Source: Kudoa neothunni (taxonomy: Eukaryota > Cnidaria). Taken from it: 64,000 nucleotides of DNA. The notes under the pieces were generated by a model that was not told where the DNA came from, searched no databases, and was given only the letters and a program-made list of their open reading frames with translations. Positions 12,191 to 23,575 of this stretch are shown piece after piece. Where the stretch lies: contig OZ199838.1 of assembly GCA_964304625.1 (NCBI GenBank), positions 8,432,001 through 8,496,000 on the forward strand, written 5' to 3'. Every line of letters starts with the position of its first letter. Within the stretch, counting starts at the first letter, position 1. The position numbers and the translations under genes were made by a program.

Positions 12191-14034
12191 ATGAACCCTG
12201 ATATTGATTTGAAGCATCTATCTACTCTTTCACAACACTTATACAAAGACTACGATGAGCTTATATCGTTTCCAGATGATGATAGGTTAGAATTACCGCT
12301 TTAGAAGTGACAGAATAATGGTATTTTAGTGAATCATTCTTGAGAAGTATCAAACTCAAGAGCGAATATCTTGACTATGGTGATGCAATTTCAAAAATTG
12401 ATAAACAACCAACAAAAGCTCTAGCTCTTGCGAATAAAATAGACTCCAACAGCTCACAACTCTCAAAAATTTCGGATTCGTTGAGTATTAACGAATTTAA
12501 TGCTGTTTCGAATAAGCCTATATCGCAAGAGAAAGTTGACAAAGTTGTTAATAGCATAATTGAAAAACATGATAACATGTATAATTTAATTATTTGGCCT
12601 TTTTATAGTTTATTTTTATAGAAATGAAAGTGTTAGAAGTCAAATCAAGGACATAGCCACCAAGTCACTTATTAAGGCATCTCAAAGTGGAAGTTTCAAT
12701 CCCGTTACTGGCGAGAGCAAGACACCATTCTCGCAAGGATTACTTCCTATGAAAACCTATGATATTCCTAAGCCTAAATGGCATCCACCATGGAAACTAA
12801 TGAGAGTTATTAGTGGCCATACTGGATGGGTTCGTTGTGTTGCAATCGACCCCAGTAACACTTGGTTTGCAACTGGTTCCGCGGACCGTATGATCAAAGT
12901 ATACAAAAATGTCTTGTTTAAATGTATACGTTTTCATCTATCGATTTTTAGATATGGGATTTGGCCAAAGGAACACTTAAACTCTCACTCACTGGTCATA
13001 TCAGCACTGTGAGAGGATTGGCTATCAGTGATCGCCATCCATATCTATTTTCATGTGGCGAAGATAAAACCGTGAAATGTTGGGATTTAGAACAGAACAA
13101 AGTGGTGAGACACTATCATGGACATCTCAGTGGTGTTTATTGTTTAGCGATCCATCCCACTTTGGATATTCTAGTTTCTGGTGGCCGAGATTCAGTTGCT
13201 AGAGTACTTTATAGTTAAATCAAACACCTGTAAACGGGGAATTCTTGTAGGTTTGGGATATGAGAACCAAATCTAACATTCACACGCTAACCGGGCACAC
13301 TAATACTGTCGCTAGTTTATTGACTCAAGCTCCTAACCCACAAGTCATCACTGGCAGTCACGATAGTACCATTAGATATTGGGATCTTATTGCTGGAAAA
13401 TCACTGACAACACTCACCAACCATAAAAAGAGTGTACGATCTATGGCTCTCCACCCTACCTTGTATATTACAAATTGAGAGTGTTTTCATTAGGGAGTAT
13501 TTATTGGTTTGTATTAGATTTTGTATGGCTTCTGGTGCACCGGACAATATTAAACAATGGAAATTTCCTAACGGAGATTTTATGCAGAATCTATCCGGTC
13601 ACAATGCTGTCGTGAATGCCCTGACAATCAATATGGACAATGTGATTGTCAGTGGAGGTGATTACTGATTATTGTATCAACATTTATCTTATTTTAATTT
13701 TTTAGGTGACAACGGATCGATGCATTTTTGGGATTGGAAAAGCGGATATTGCTTTCAACAATTCAATTCACTTGTTCAGCCTGGATCACTTGATAGTGAA
13801 GCGGGTATTTTTGCAATGACATTTGATCACAGTAGCAGCAGGTTGTTAACCTGTGAGGCTGATAAAACCATAAAAGTATACAAAGAAGATGATACTGCGG
13901 TAATATTTGTTTGTAGGCAATACGGCGCCAATTATGTATTTAATTTTTAGACTGAAGAAACCCATCCAATAGATTGGAAACCAAATCTCAATTTGAGAAA
14001 GAGATGCTATGAATTATATTGTGTACATTTTTAG
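12191..14034 (+). CDS. PLRG1: Pleiotropic regulator 1 / Prp46, WD40 splicing factor
   Basis: PLRG1 is a WD-repeat subunit of the Prp19-associated complex of the spliceosome. Eight exons join in frame to a 500-residue protein: 12191-12285, 12330-12578, 12622-12898, 12952-13203, 13251-13462, 13518-13657, 13706-13899 and 13951-14034. The seven GT-AG introns are 43-55 nt. Family hallmarks are [20 protein letters not shown] before the propeller, repeated GH...WD units ([38 protein letters not shown]), [13 protein letters not shown], and the ending [15 protein letters not shown]. The usual basic tail is replaced by [12 protein letters not shown]. The N-terminal 160 residues are poorly conserved, so the start at 12191 is the least certain part. 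No lesion is seen. Confidence 0.93.
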
Positions 14035-14640
14035 AATTTATCAGTTTTTGACTTAAATCTTGATGTGTCATTATTACGACGCTGTTTTTTTACATCATAT
14101 CCAGCGCCAAGTTGCTTTTATCGGATATATTTCTTAGTTTTTGCTTTAATAAGAACTCATTTTATAGATTTTCATACAACTTAATATTAGTTTTACCGAA
14201 TTTTAAGCTAAAATGCACCAGTTTTGAAGTAATAATTAGGTTTCATCGCAGGGTTTACATGAAATTCATTGTGCCATAATTTCTTTGCATTGGTCTAATT
14301 AGAGGTAAAACTCTCTGTAAATTACAGCAGTGCAGGGATACTACGCACTTATTGGGACGAAACATTTAGGTGCGTAGTACCCCTGTATTACGTAGTATCC
14401 ATGTCCGCGCGCCGCTGTGTTTTGTATTTAACAACCATATTTGCCCACCCATATTAATGGTAACTCGTGTATATTTAGGAAAATCAATAGTAAATACACA
14501 AAAAGGAAATATAAGGTGAATAAACTATAATAAGTCGAACTTTACAGATTTTTTAAAATAATCGGTTATTTTAGCGTTTTTTGGGGAACCGCGTCTTATG
14601 TTGCAAATAGAAAAGTCTAATTTGGTTAATTTTCTAACAT
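14035..14640. other. Intergenic region downstream of PLRG1
   Basis: I see no gene here. The one clear structure is an inverted repeat near 14334-14384, listed separately. Confidence 0.4.
14334..14384. repeat. Short hairpin-forming inverted repeat
   Basis: AGGGATACTACGCAC (14334-14348) pairs with GTGCGTAGTACCCCT (14370-14384) with one mismatch, leaving a 21-base loop. A further partial copy (TACGTAGTATCC) follows at about 14390. It may be the core of a small terminal-repeat element; the function is unknown. Confidence 0.6.
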
Positions 14641-14689
14641 AGCTGGGCCATGAACGAAAAAAATTTCCTCAATGTTCGATAACTTCATT

Positions 14690-14964
14690 AATGGAACAAA
14701 TAATGCTAGTTTGTTCATAATTTGCATCAGAATGTGATTCATCCATTGTGTCGACTCCATTATTTATCAAGTTAACACATTCTTCTTCTGGGTCTCTAAC
14801 TGAAATAATTTCTTCGTCATCAACACAGTCTCTAAGACGATTTCCTGGTAAATTCCTTCCAAACGAAGGGATGACGTCTGCTGAATCACAGTTATTAAAA
14901 AAGAATGATTTTTTAAAACAATTTTTTATTTTTTCGTCAGTCGCTAACTGCCATGTTTCTTTAA
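14690..14964 (-). pseudogene. Tigger/jerky-type transposase, C-terminal fragment
   Basis: On the minus strand, the sequence reads IKETWQLATDEKIKNCF, the conserved stretch after the catalytic domain of Tigger/jerky transposases. A variable acidic tail follows (NRLRDCVDDEEIISVRDPEE). piggyBac element 3 sits in its TTAA. Across that insertion the upstream residues LDLLEAMYM continue in frame from 17498-17519. The catalytic domain is absent. Confidence 0.7.
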
Positions 14965-17493
14965 CCTTCTAAAGTCGCCCAAAAAACCATCCTCGGAGGT
15001 CTTTTGGGGTCAATTTGACCCCAGATTATTATTTGCTAAACTAATTACAAAAATTGTTACCAATTCAATTTTCCGATAATTTCGATTTCTATCGACTAGT
15101 TTTTCAGTAAAACAATGTGAAACATAAAAATTAATCCTGTTAAATCTTTTACGTAATTATTCGTAAGCTGTTAGGAAATGATCGTACATGTAAGTCACTG
15201 TTTAATAGCTAATTTATTGTTTAAAATTATAATTTGGGGTCAATTTCTGGGGAAAATATTTTTATTTTAACTTTAGGTAAGCAATAACTTAATACATACA
15301 CGGAAATAACAATTCTTATTTATTTTCACTTAGGCCGTAATACTTTTTCAGTTGGTTTTGTATCCCAAATTTTAATTCTCACCTCGTGTTAAACTCTAAC
15401 TAAAAAAATGTCGATGAGTGATTGCAGCGAATTCAATAGTGAATTAGAATCATCAGGAAGCGAGCCTGACGACTGCTTTTTGGATTCATCAGTAGATTCA
15501 TCCGATTCAATGGAGACAACAGTATTCACAAGCTCAAATCTTAGTAAATCAGGAATTGCATGGGACCCCAAAATACCTCAAACAAAACACACTTCGGCGG
15601 AAAACATTTTGAACCCCCTCCTGGTCCTACCGCATATTGTTACCAACGGATTCACAATATTTTGGACAGTTTTTCCATATTTTTTTCAGAAACTATCTGT
15701 AAAAAAATACTCGATCGCACAAATCTGTTTGGGAAACATTATTTGAAGGATGACTGGATAGATATGGATTCTATCGAATTGAACGGTTATTTGGGGATCC
15801 TCATTCTATTAGCTCTACACAAGGATCGTGAAGAGCCATTATCTGAATTATTCAGTCTATCAGAAGGTAGGGAGATATACCGAAATATTTTTTCGAAGAC
15901 GCGCTTTAAACAAATCACAAGATGTCTCCATTTTGACAATTATTCTACAAGGGCGGAAAGGAAACAAATGGATAAGTTTTGTCCTATACGAGAATTATGG
16001 GAAATTTGGTCAAGGGAACTTCCGAAGTATTTTTTGCCGAATGAGGATGTGACAATCGATGAACAGTTAATTGCGTTTAGAGGGAGGTGTCCCTTCAAAC
16101 AATATATGCCCCTCAAACCGGCAAAATACGGCAACAAATTTTTTCTAGCTGTTGATCCGGCTGAAAAGTATATCATTAATATCTTACCGTACCTCGGGAA
16201 AAATAATAACTCAAACCAACGCAATACAAGAGTTGGGGAAAATATTGTGTAATCACTGTCGGAACCTTTGTTCAACTCTGGGAGGAATACCGTTGCTGAC
16301 AACTTTTTTTCCTCGGTTTGCCTTGCGTCTAAACTGTTGGAAAAACGATTAACATATCTTGGAACTGTAAGGCACAATAAGAGAGAGCTCCCTCCATGTG
16401 TTCTTCCGTCTAAAAATAGAAGTCTTTTCAGCACCACATTTGTATTTTTCCAAAAGAACATGCTCACCTCTTATGTGAATAAAAAGAATAAGAGTGTTAT
16501 AATTTTGTCTACGGGAACTAATAATGTAAAAATTATGAATGATTCTAATAAAAAGAACCTGAAATTATCACATATTACAACAAAACCAAAGGAGGGGTCG
16601 ACACTGTCGATCGTATGTTGGCGTCGGTTTCGACACGTCGATTCACTCGTAGGTGGCCAATGATCGTATTTTTCAATATGATAGATTTGTCACTTATAAG
16701 TGCGTTCTCATTACATAAAATAATTTTCAATTGCAAATTTAAAAGACGTCGTATATTTTTAAAAGAAATCGCACAAGCTCTCTATCAACCTCTCATAGAT
16801 CGTAATTTACAGAAGGGGAAAATTGTCAAAGCAAAATCACCCCATTTATGGACTCCAACCAACACTTTTCAAATCGCCGAAAAAAGAAGTCGATGTGAAT
16901 ATTGTCCTCGAGGAACCGATAAAAAACTCAAACCAAATGCTCCTGTTGCAATAAATACTATTGCTCAATTCATTCATCAAAGAAATGAAAGAATTGTTAA
17001 ATTAGTTCGATACTCCGAATAAAATTTTACAAATTTATATAGTTGTTTTTTTTGCATGAGGAATATTTAGTCTTCAATCTATCAACTGAAATATTATACG
17101 CGAAGTGTTATTTTTTGTACGATAACTTGCGAAGTGGATCCGAGACTACTAGTAAGGCATTAGCACGGATTAAATGTGATATTAATTATTATTTTACCAA
17201 AAAATGAGTCAATAGAATTCAAAATAAACACGTCCCCACTTTTAAAATAATTTTTATAATAATATCATAAAATAAAAACTTGGGGTCAATTTGACCCCAA
17301 AAGTCCCCCGAAGATAAAAATTTTTTACATATTATTATTGTGATTATTTTTTCCCCTAATTTTATCATTGTATACTGTACACAAAATTTAGGAAAATAGA
17401 TAAGAAATCGAGAAATTTTAAAAAGTGCACAAAGAGTAATAATTGATTATAATTTTACTTTGGGGTCAATTTGACCCCAAAGTCCTCGGAGGG
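14965..17493 (+). mobile_element. piggyBac element 3
   Basis: It is flanked by TTAA (14961-14964 and 17494-17497). Termini are CCTTCTAAAGTCGCCC and, inverted, CCCTCCGAGGACTTTGGGG. Subterminal copies of TGGGGTCAATTTGACCCC occur at both ends. The plus-strand transposase has only a few lesions. Confidence 0.93.
15408..17022 (+). pseudogene. piggyBac transposase, lightly degraded
   Basis: The ATG at 15408 opens a serine/aspartate-rich leader (MSMSDCSEFNSELESSGSEP). The core follows after a shift near 15580. First catalytic motif: DVTIDEQLIAFRGRCPF at about 16050. Second: NTVADNFFSS at about 16290. Third: GVDTVDRMLASVSTRRF at about 16600. The C-terminal finger begins RSRCEYCPRGTDKK at about 16890. 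Lesions are the early frameshift, an in-frame TAA at 16250-16252 after VGENIV, a shift near 16595, and a shift in the final cysteine motif. Confidence 0.9.
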
Positions 17494-17744
17494 TTAATCA
17501 TATACATAGCCTCAAGTAAGTCTAGAGCAGGGGCCGGGAACCTTTGCGGCCCAAAGAGCCACAAAGGCTATATATTTTTAAATCTAATTCCATGAGAGCC
17601 ATATGCTGTGCTGGAAGAAAAAAACACTAGTGCATACAAGGTGTATTATACGATTACAACCCATTACAAGTACAAAAATCTCCGACTTATATTTACCAAA
17701 ATAATATTTTTTTATGTTATAATAAAACAAAATATTTGTAATAA

Positions 17745-19334
17745 TTAATGTGATTTTTGTTTTAGCATTGTTTTGGAGATGGCGTTGTAGTCAGGTTGGT
17801 ATTTGGTTAGGTTGATCTTAATGCAGGCATTAAGACATTCATCTGTTAAACGTGAACGTAGGTTGGTTTTACGCTGTTTAAATGTGAGAAGGACTGCGAA
17901 CATGAAAATGTAGAGCCAAACATTGTTAGTATAGCAATACTCACACGCTGGTAATGCGTCGTAATATGTGATAGGAAGCGCGTTCCAAGTTTTGGCAATC
18001 AGCTGATCTGCAGGTTGAAGCCTTCTCATTTCTGCCCACTTGTGTTGACTCGCCAACTCTGCACGCTGCCGTTCAAGTCTTTCTAAATCGTCATTCATTA
18101 TGTTGAACTTATTTACCCATATGTCTGAGGCCTTCAGGTCAACAACTTGTAGTTCAAAATCTCTGATGGAGACACCAGGGATATAACTCAAATCAGTACC
18201 ATCTACTTCACACTCATGTGGATGGGTTATAAACCTAAACAGCCGACAGCGCTCACGAAATTCTTCAAATCGCTCTTTAAATGATTGCATAAGAGTAGAT
18301 GTAAAGCCTGCTAGTTGCTGAAGATCAAAATGCTGAGCGGAACCATTTTTTGAGCATGCATCTATGAACTCTCCCAGTTCTTCAAAATGTAATAGACGAC
18401 TTGTTGCAATGCCGGCGACGAAGAGTTCTAGTTTCTTTTCAAATGCAAACACAATTTGTTGCAGGGATAGGATCGTATTTCCAACGTCCTGCATTTTTAC
18501 GTTAAGCTGGTTAAGATGGTCAGTCCATGTCCACTAGATAGTAGAACTTCTGGAGTCACTTGGTGTCAGCTAACTCCGGGATGCTCGACATTTTTCATTT
18601 TAAGAAAAGTCTCAATTTCGCTCAGACAAGCCGCGAAACGACTAAGAACCTTCCCCCCTTGACAGCCAACGCACGCTGCTGTACAAAAGCAGGTCGCAAT
18701 AATTATTCTAACTACATCCGGTAGATTCTTAAAATTGGCGATCATTTAATGCTCGAGAAACAATAAAGTTGACCACCCGGATGACCAGCGACATCATCTC
18801 ACCTAACTGTTCGCCCAATATCTGAGCACAAAGCGCTTCCTGGTGTATGACACAATGAAGGTTTAGAATATTTCTCTTTTCATGCTCACAAAGAAGCGTT
18901 ACGAATCCTCTGTTTTTACCTACCATACACGGAACACCATCAGTACACACTAAAACAAGTTTATCCATTGGCAAATTTTTTTCCTTGGAGAAATCGGTAA
19001 ACGATTTTAATAAATCTTCCCCTCTTGTAGTCTCTTTCATGGGCAAAACTGCAAGGCTCTCTTCTTGCAATTTGTCACCGACAATATATCTTGCAATTAC
19101 GCTAAATTGTGACAAATTACTCATGTCTGTTGGCTCATCCAAAGCCAGAGAGAAAAACGGTGCCGCATTTATGTCTTATAGTTGTGTTGCCTCAATTTGA
19201 TTTGCTATCAAGATGGTACGGTCGTGAACAGTTCTAGCCGACAGAGGCATGTCTTTTATTCGTTTGATTATTTTTTGTTTATCCAATAAGTCGTCAAAAA
19301 GTTCAATGGCGACATCAATCATTAACGATCTAAC
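17745..19334 (-). pseudogene. hAT transposase, C-terminal two thirds
   Basis: This is a hAT transposase of the kind domesticated as vertebrate GTF2IRD2. The block 18729-19142 reads MDEPTDMSNLSQFSVIARYI, then KLVLVCTDGVPCMVGKNRG and LHCVIHQEALCAQILGE. Those are the catalytic-core motifs, including the TDG aspartate and the HxxxHQEAL block. The block 17745-18494 supplies the helical C-terminus, ending KYQPDYNAISKTMLKQKSH. The two are out of frame around 18500-18720. The N-terminal BED finger and first catalytic region are missing where the Merlin element sits. Confidence 0.88.
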
Positions 19335-20457
19335 GGTTAAAGTGCAGAACAGGTCGGTGGATTAGCCCTTAATCGCCTTATGAGATTTGCCGCATTAATA
19401 ATAATCCCTAAGTTGCGGGATTTCTGCCAACCTTCAGAATGAACGTCAATGAGTTTGATTTGGAACGTTTTGATATTGATAACATAGATGAAATAAATGA
19501 GAGAGATATTCCACACTTTCGTCAGAACAAACTAGGGTTCGTAAAGATGATGCAACGTCTCAATTTACTGCCGTCTTTAAAAATGCATTCCTGTGGGGGT
19601 CCAATGGTCTTAATACGAAGAAAAAAATACAGGGATAATTATTGTTTCTATTGCCAAAAATGCAGAAAGGAATCATCGCTACGCTCTGGGACTTTTTTTG
19701 AGAAAGCCAAACTGGATTTAGACCGAATATTCATAATAATTTATTGTTGTCTATAAAAACGATCCCCAAGAAGCGCTCTATCGAGAAGCACGATTAGATT
19801 CCAATCACACTGCGTGCGATTGGAAAAGTGTTATTCGAGACATTTATGTTAATTATTTTTTGAAAAATTCAATGATGGTAGGCGGTCCTGGCGTTAATGT
19901 CCAAATAGACGCAAGTCTGGTATGTAAATGGAAAGCAAATATTGGGCGTTTGTTGAGAAATCAACAAACATGGATAGTAGGTGGTATCGACAGTAACGAA
20001 AACGTATTTATGGAGCAAACGAAATTCCGAACCGCAATAATATTGGATGATATTATATCTCGCAATGTAATGCCAGGTTCGAATATTGTCACAGATGGTT
20101 GGGATATAATGTTTCTAACAATAATATGTATGCTCATCAAAAGGTGATTCACGAGAGAGAGTTTGTAAATAGGGACGGCTATCATACAAATCGAATAGAG
20201 GGAACTTGGTCCACTTTTAAAAGATTGTATCAAAAGGTTACAAACAAAAAAGAGGAAATGCTAGCATCTTATATTGCGGAATTTATGTTCCATTTTGAAT
20301 TAGAGGGAAACTACTATCACAAACTCTAAAAACAACCAGCGAAATATATACCTTTAGCTAGTTTTTCAATATTTGTTTTCTTCGCTGCATTGGTGAGACT
20401 ATGGCCAGATTAATTTATAATCCCGTCTGATCCACCGACTTGTTCTGCACCTTAGCC
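19335..20457 (+). mobile_element. Merlin element 2, inside the hAT
   Basis: Terminal repeats GGTTAAAGTGCAGAACAGGT and, inverted, GGCTAAGGTGCAGAACAAGT bound a 1.1-kb element. The GGYTAA start resembles Merlin element 1. The 9-bp flanks (CGATCTAAC and TTTTATGGA) do not match. Together with the missing hAT N-terminus this points to a deletion at one side after insertion. Confidence 0.88.
19439..20329 (+). pseudogene. Merlin / ISXO2-like DDE transposase
   Basis: The first block, 19439-19756, carries the zinc ribbon (HSCGGPM...CFYCQKCRKESSLRSGTFFE). Catalytic motifs follow: VNVQIDASLV at about 19895, NIVTDGW at about 20090 and TNRIEGTWSTFKRLY at about 20190, giving a complete D, D, E set. A stop and shift near 19756 and a shift near 20105 break the frame. 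It is related to, but clearly diverged from, the copy at 10684. Confidence 0.88.
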
Positions 20458-20632
20458 TTTTATGGATAAATGAATCTATGATACAACGACGTATATGTTT
20501 GTCTCATTCTAAAATTACTACGAATCGGATTTCTAATGGCTTTCAACGCATATGCGCGAACGATTATAAAAAAATTTTCTTTTAAGTTATAATTTTTTGG
20601 AGAGCCATAGGTTCCCGACCCCTGTTCTAGAG

Positions 20633-21160
20633 GATACAGGCTTTTCATCCATCCATAAATGACCATTTTTGTAAATGAGGGACTCTCCTAATACGCTGGT
20701 ATCTGAATCGAAACTATCTGACTAAAACCCACCATTGTGTAAACAATCTATGTCAGAGCCATCAAAATCCATGAAGCTATCGCTGTATTCACCGGAAGAA
20801 GGCATATTATCGTTTATTGTTGCGCGTGCTCTGTCTGAAGTTTCGCGGAATATTTACTCATTTTTAAAAAATTTACTCTATAGAATTTACTGAATTTTTT
20901 TCTATAGTTATTTTTTTATGCATGGAATTATTTGATAAAAAAACGTGGGGGTAGATATCTATCCCAGTTTACTTGGAGGGTGTCTTTGCATTAACTTTTT
21001 TAATATTTATTTAAAAAATTTTATTTCACGTTTATCTAAAGAATTAATAATTATAAAAGATTAGATGGGGTATCAATAAGATCAGATTCCTCTTAATGTC
21101 ATAAAAGTGACGACAAAACTCGTTTGGGATAAAAATCTACCCCATTTTACTTAGAAGGTT
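20633..21160 (-). mobile_element. Truncated piggyBac-like end
   Basis: The minus-strand ATG at 20805 begins an acidic leader (MPSSGEYSDSFMDFDGSDID) typical of the piggyBac copies here, followed after a stop by NGHLWMDEKPVSS. To its right are subterminal-like blocks with GGGGTAGAT...ATCCC spacing near 20945-20970 and 21127-21160, ending AGAAGGTTGA. The body of the element is absent to the left, beyond the hAT insertion. Confidence 0.55.
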
Positions 21161-21614
21161 GAGAATCCTAGCACCGGAATTATCGGTTATGACAACATTC
21201 CTCGGAAGGAAATTGTTTGTCCAAACTAGCGATAAGTCGTCACAATGGTTTGAATTACAGCGCAATAAACAACTTAATTACTTATTATGATTATTAATTG
21301 AAAATAAAACTATTAAATATTATCAAATATCAGATTTAATTACTATAAAATAATGAAAAAGTAATTAAAACTTTTTTGAACCTAATACGCACGCGTCTAA
21401 CTCTCTTAACTCCTCGTGATAACCTTAAAAAGTTTGTTGCTTAACATTAAGATTTATAGGCGCTGATATGAGGTTAAATCTCATTCAATATTGCATTTTT
21501 GAGATCATTCCATTTAAAATTAAGCAATATGTAGGTGTATTAAAATTAACGCTAACAGTCGTCTTGCTCCGTGAATCCTAACCATACATTTCGTGGTTTA
21601 ACTTTGTTGTGAAG
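21161..21614. other. Upstream region of CK2 beta
   Basis: No gene is seen. It probably contains the promoter of the downstream gene. Confidence 0.4.
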
Positions 21615-22417
21615 ATGGATTTGTGTTCGGAAACATCTAGTTCGCTGCCAGAAAATCAGACATGGTTGAAATATTTTATCTCTCAGAGTGAAAATTCATT
21701 TTTATGTGAGGTATAATTTCACAAATAGTTACATGTATTCTAAATGTGAGCATTAGGTCGATGAAGACTTTATTAACGATCGATTTAACTTAACCGGACT
21801 CAATGAATGCGTCGTTGGCTTTCAAAACTACGTCCCAATGCTTTTTGATGATCCCCCTGATTCTGACCTCAGTGATGATAATAGTTCTAGTTATGACGCG
21901 CTTCCTACCATTTATGGTCTTATACATGCCAGATACATTTTAACGACTGGCGGTCTTCAAAAAATGGTTTCTATCCCATTTTTTATTCCTTTTGTATTTT
22001 TCTTCAAGGCAATCAAATATAAGAACAATGAATTTGGTTGCTGTCCGCGAGTGTTTTGCCGTCAACAAAACATGTTGCCTGTTGGCTTGAGTGATACTCT
22101 ATCACGTTTCAATGTTCAGTTATACTGCCCTCGCTGCAATGATGTTTATTTATGTGATAGCCCAAACGGATCATTACTTGATGGTGCGTATTTTGGTACA
22201 AGCTTCCCACACATGTTTTTCATGACGTTTCCTGAATTGCGACCTAAGCCTGCAACCACCTTCTTTGAACCAAGGTATTTTTTGTTAGAAATACTTTAAC
22301 GAATTGAGTTTAAGGTTATTTGGTTTTAAGCTAAGTCCTAAGGCTGTACCTTTGCAACTGGAGAAAGCTGCTGCCACGCGAGACAACAAAAAACGTGTCA
22401 ACGGTGAAAAGATATGA
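21615..22417 (+). CDS. CSNK2B: Casein kinase II subunit beta
   Basis: CK2 beta is the regulatory dimer at the core of the CK2 kinase tetramer, acting in nucleus and cytoplasm. Four exons (21615-21710, 21757-21966, 22009-22274, 22315-22417) join in frame to 224 residues; introns are 46, 42 and 40 nt. Signature segments are DEDFINDRFNLTGL, the acidic loop DDPPDSDLSDDNSS, YGLIHARYILTTGG, and the zinc-binding CCPRVFC...LYCPRC that makes the dimer. GAYFGTSFPHMFFM and FGFKLSP near the C-terminus also match. Family members are about 215 residues, so this is full length. The glutamate-rich part of the usual acidic groove is aspartate/serine-rich here. Confidence 0.96.
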
Positions 22418-23346
22418 TTTCGTCGAAAAATTTTCTAGTGGGCATTTTGTATAAAATACATAGTTTTTTAAAACTTTCTATCGGTGCTTAATTCAGGCGT
22501 TATTTGCGATCATAGGACCTAGTTTTGAGTGACATTTTTTTAATTTAGTCTTTGACTTTGATCTAGTACTGTCTGACATTATTGATCAATTAGCCGTACT
22601 AAGTTAAGGCATTACGTAATGTATATTTTCAAGTTTCAATATAAAGTAACTTTTGATGCCCCCATTTTTGGTTTGTCGATATTTGTACGCGCTTAAAAAT
22701 TTTTTCGTCTCTCTCTATATATAAAGTGGTAGTGGCTAGGACAGTGTGTCCCAACCTGGGGTCTTATAACCAACATATGGTTCATGGCAGATTTCGTGTG
22801 GGGCTTGAAAAATTTTTTGACTAATTTAGACGGCGGGGGAAACGCGGAACCATGCCGTATACGATATCCTCAAGATAGAAAATGTTATTTGAACTTTTGG
22901 GATCAAGTTATATTGATTTAATATAAATACTATATTGAATTAGGTCACATATTGTTGTTTTATGAGTAACAACATATTTCAAGATGGATAACGGCAAAAA
23001 CTTAACTCACCATGAGACCTGAAATGATCAACACGTGTTCCGATCTGGCAGTACTCACTCTTTTGTTCGTTTGTTTCTGGTGCCCCAAAAAATTTGTTAA
23101 CTTGAAAAGCTGACACGGATAAGAGTTAGTTTTTCTATCCATTAAACTTTATACACGTAACTATTCACGTATTTCTTGGATTCGTTTAATTTCATTACAC
23201 AGCGGTTTGACTTGATATGTTTTTCAATTTTTTATTATTTAATACCTAAATAAAGCTATTCACAAAATATTTAACTGGAACGAGTATGTTTCAACAGTAC
23301 AATTCATATTAAAATTAGCTAAAAAACTTGAAGATATTTTCAAATA
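22418..23346. other. Spacer with a hAT-like end at 22742
   Basis: The sequence CAGTGTGTCCCAACCTGGGG starting at 22742 resembles a hAT terminus, but no partner end is visible. Otherwise nothing is recognised. Confidence 0.4.
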
Positions 23347-23575
23347 TAGTCGAACCTCGACTATCCCGAATTCAATTATCTGGAAATCGTGCTATCCAGA
23401 TGAAATTTTGAATTTTATTGACATTACGTGCCGATAAATGTTCGATTATCCGAAACCTCGGTAATCGGAAACCGGAAGAACTATTTGACCATATTTCCGG
23501 ATAAAAGTACCACCCATCACCGTACGACATATACAATGTGGCATATATACCAACGCAATATTTAAAACAAAAATA

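Larger units (their letters stand above)
17528..20624 (-). mobile_element. hAT element 1 (GTF2IRD2-like transposase)
   Basis: Termini are CAGGGGCCGGGAACC and, inverted, CAGGGGTCGGGAACC. The 8-bp flanks GTCTAGAG (17520-17527) and TTCTAGAG (20625-20632) match at 7 of 8 positions, as expected of a hAT target duplication. The transposase is minus-strand and is split by a Merlin element at 19335-20457. Its N-terminal half is missing. Confidence 0.9.

Noticed and set aside
20460-20666. Minus-strand frame of 68 codons as a gene
   Set aside because: It spans the hAT terminus and flanking piggyBac or Tigger debris, so it is a chimaera of element ends.
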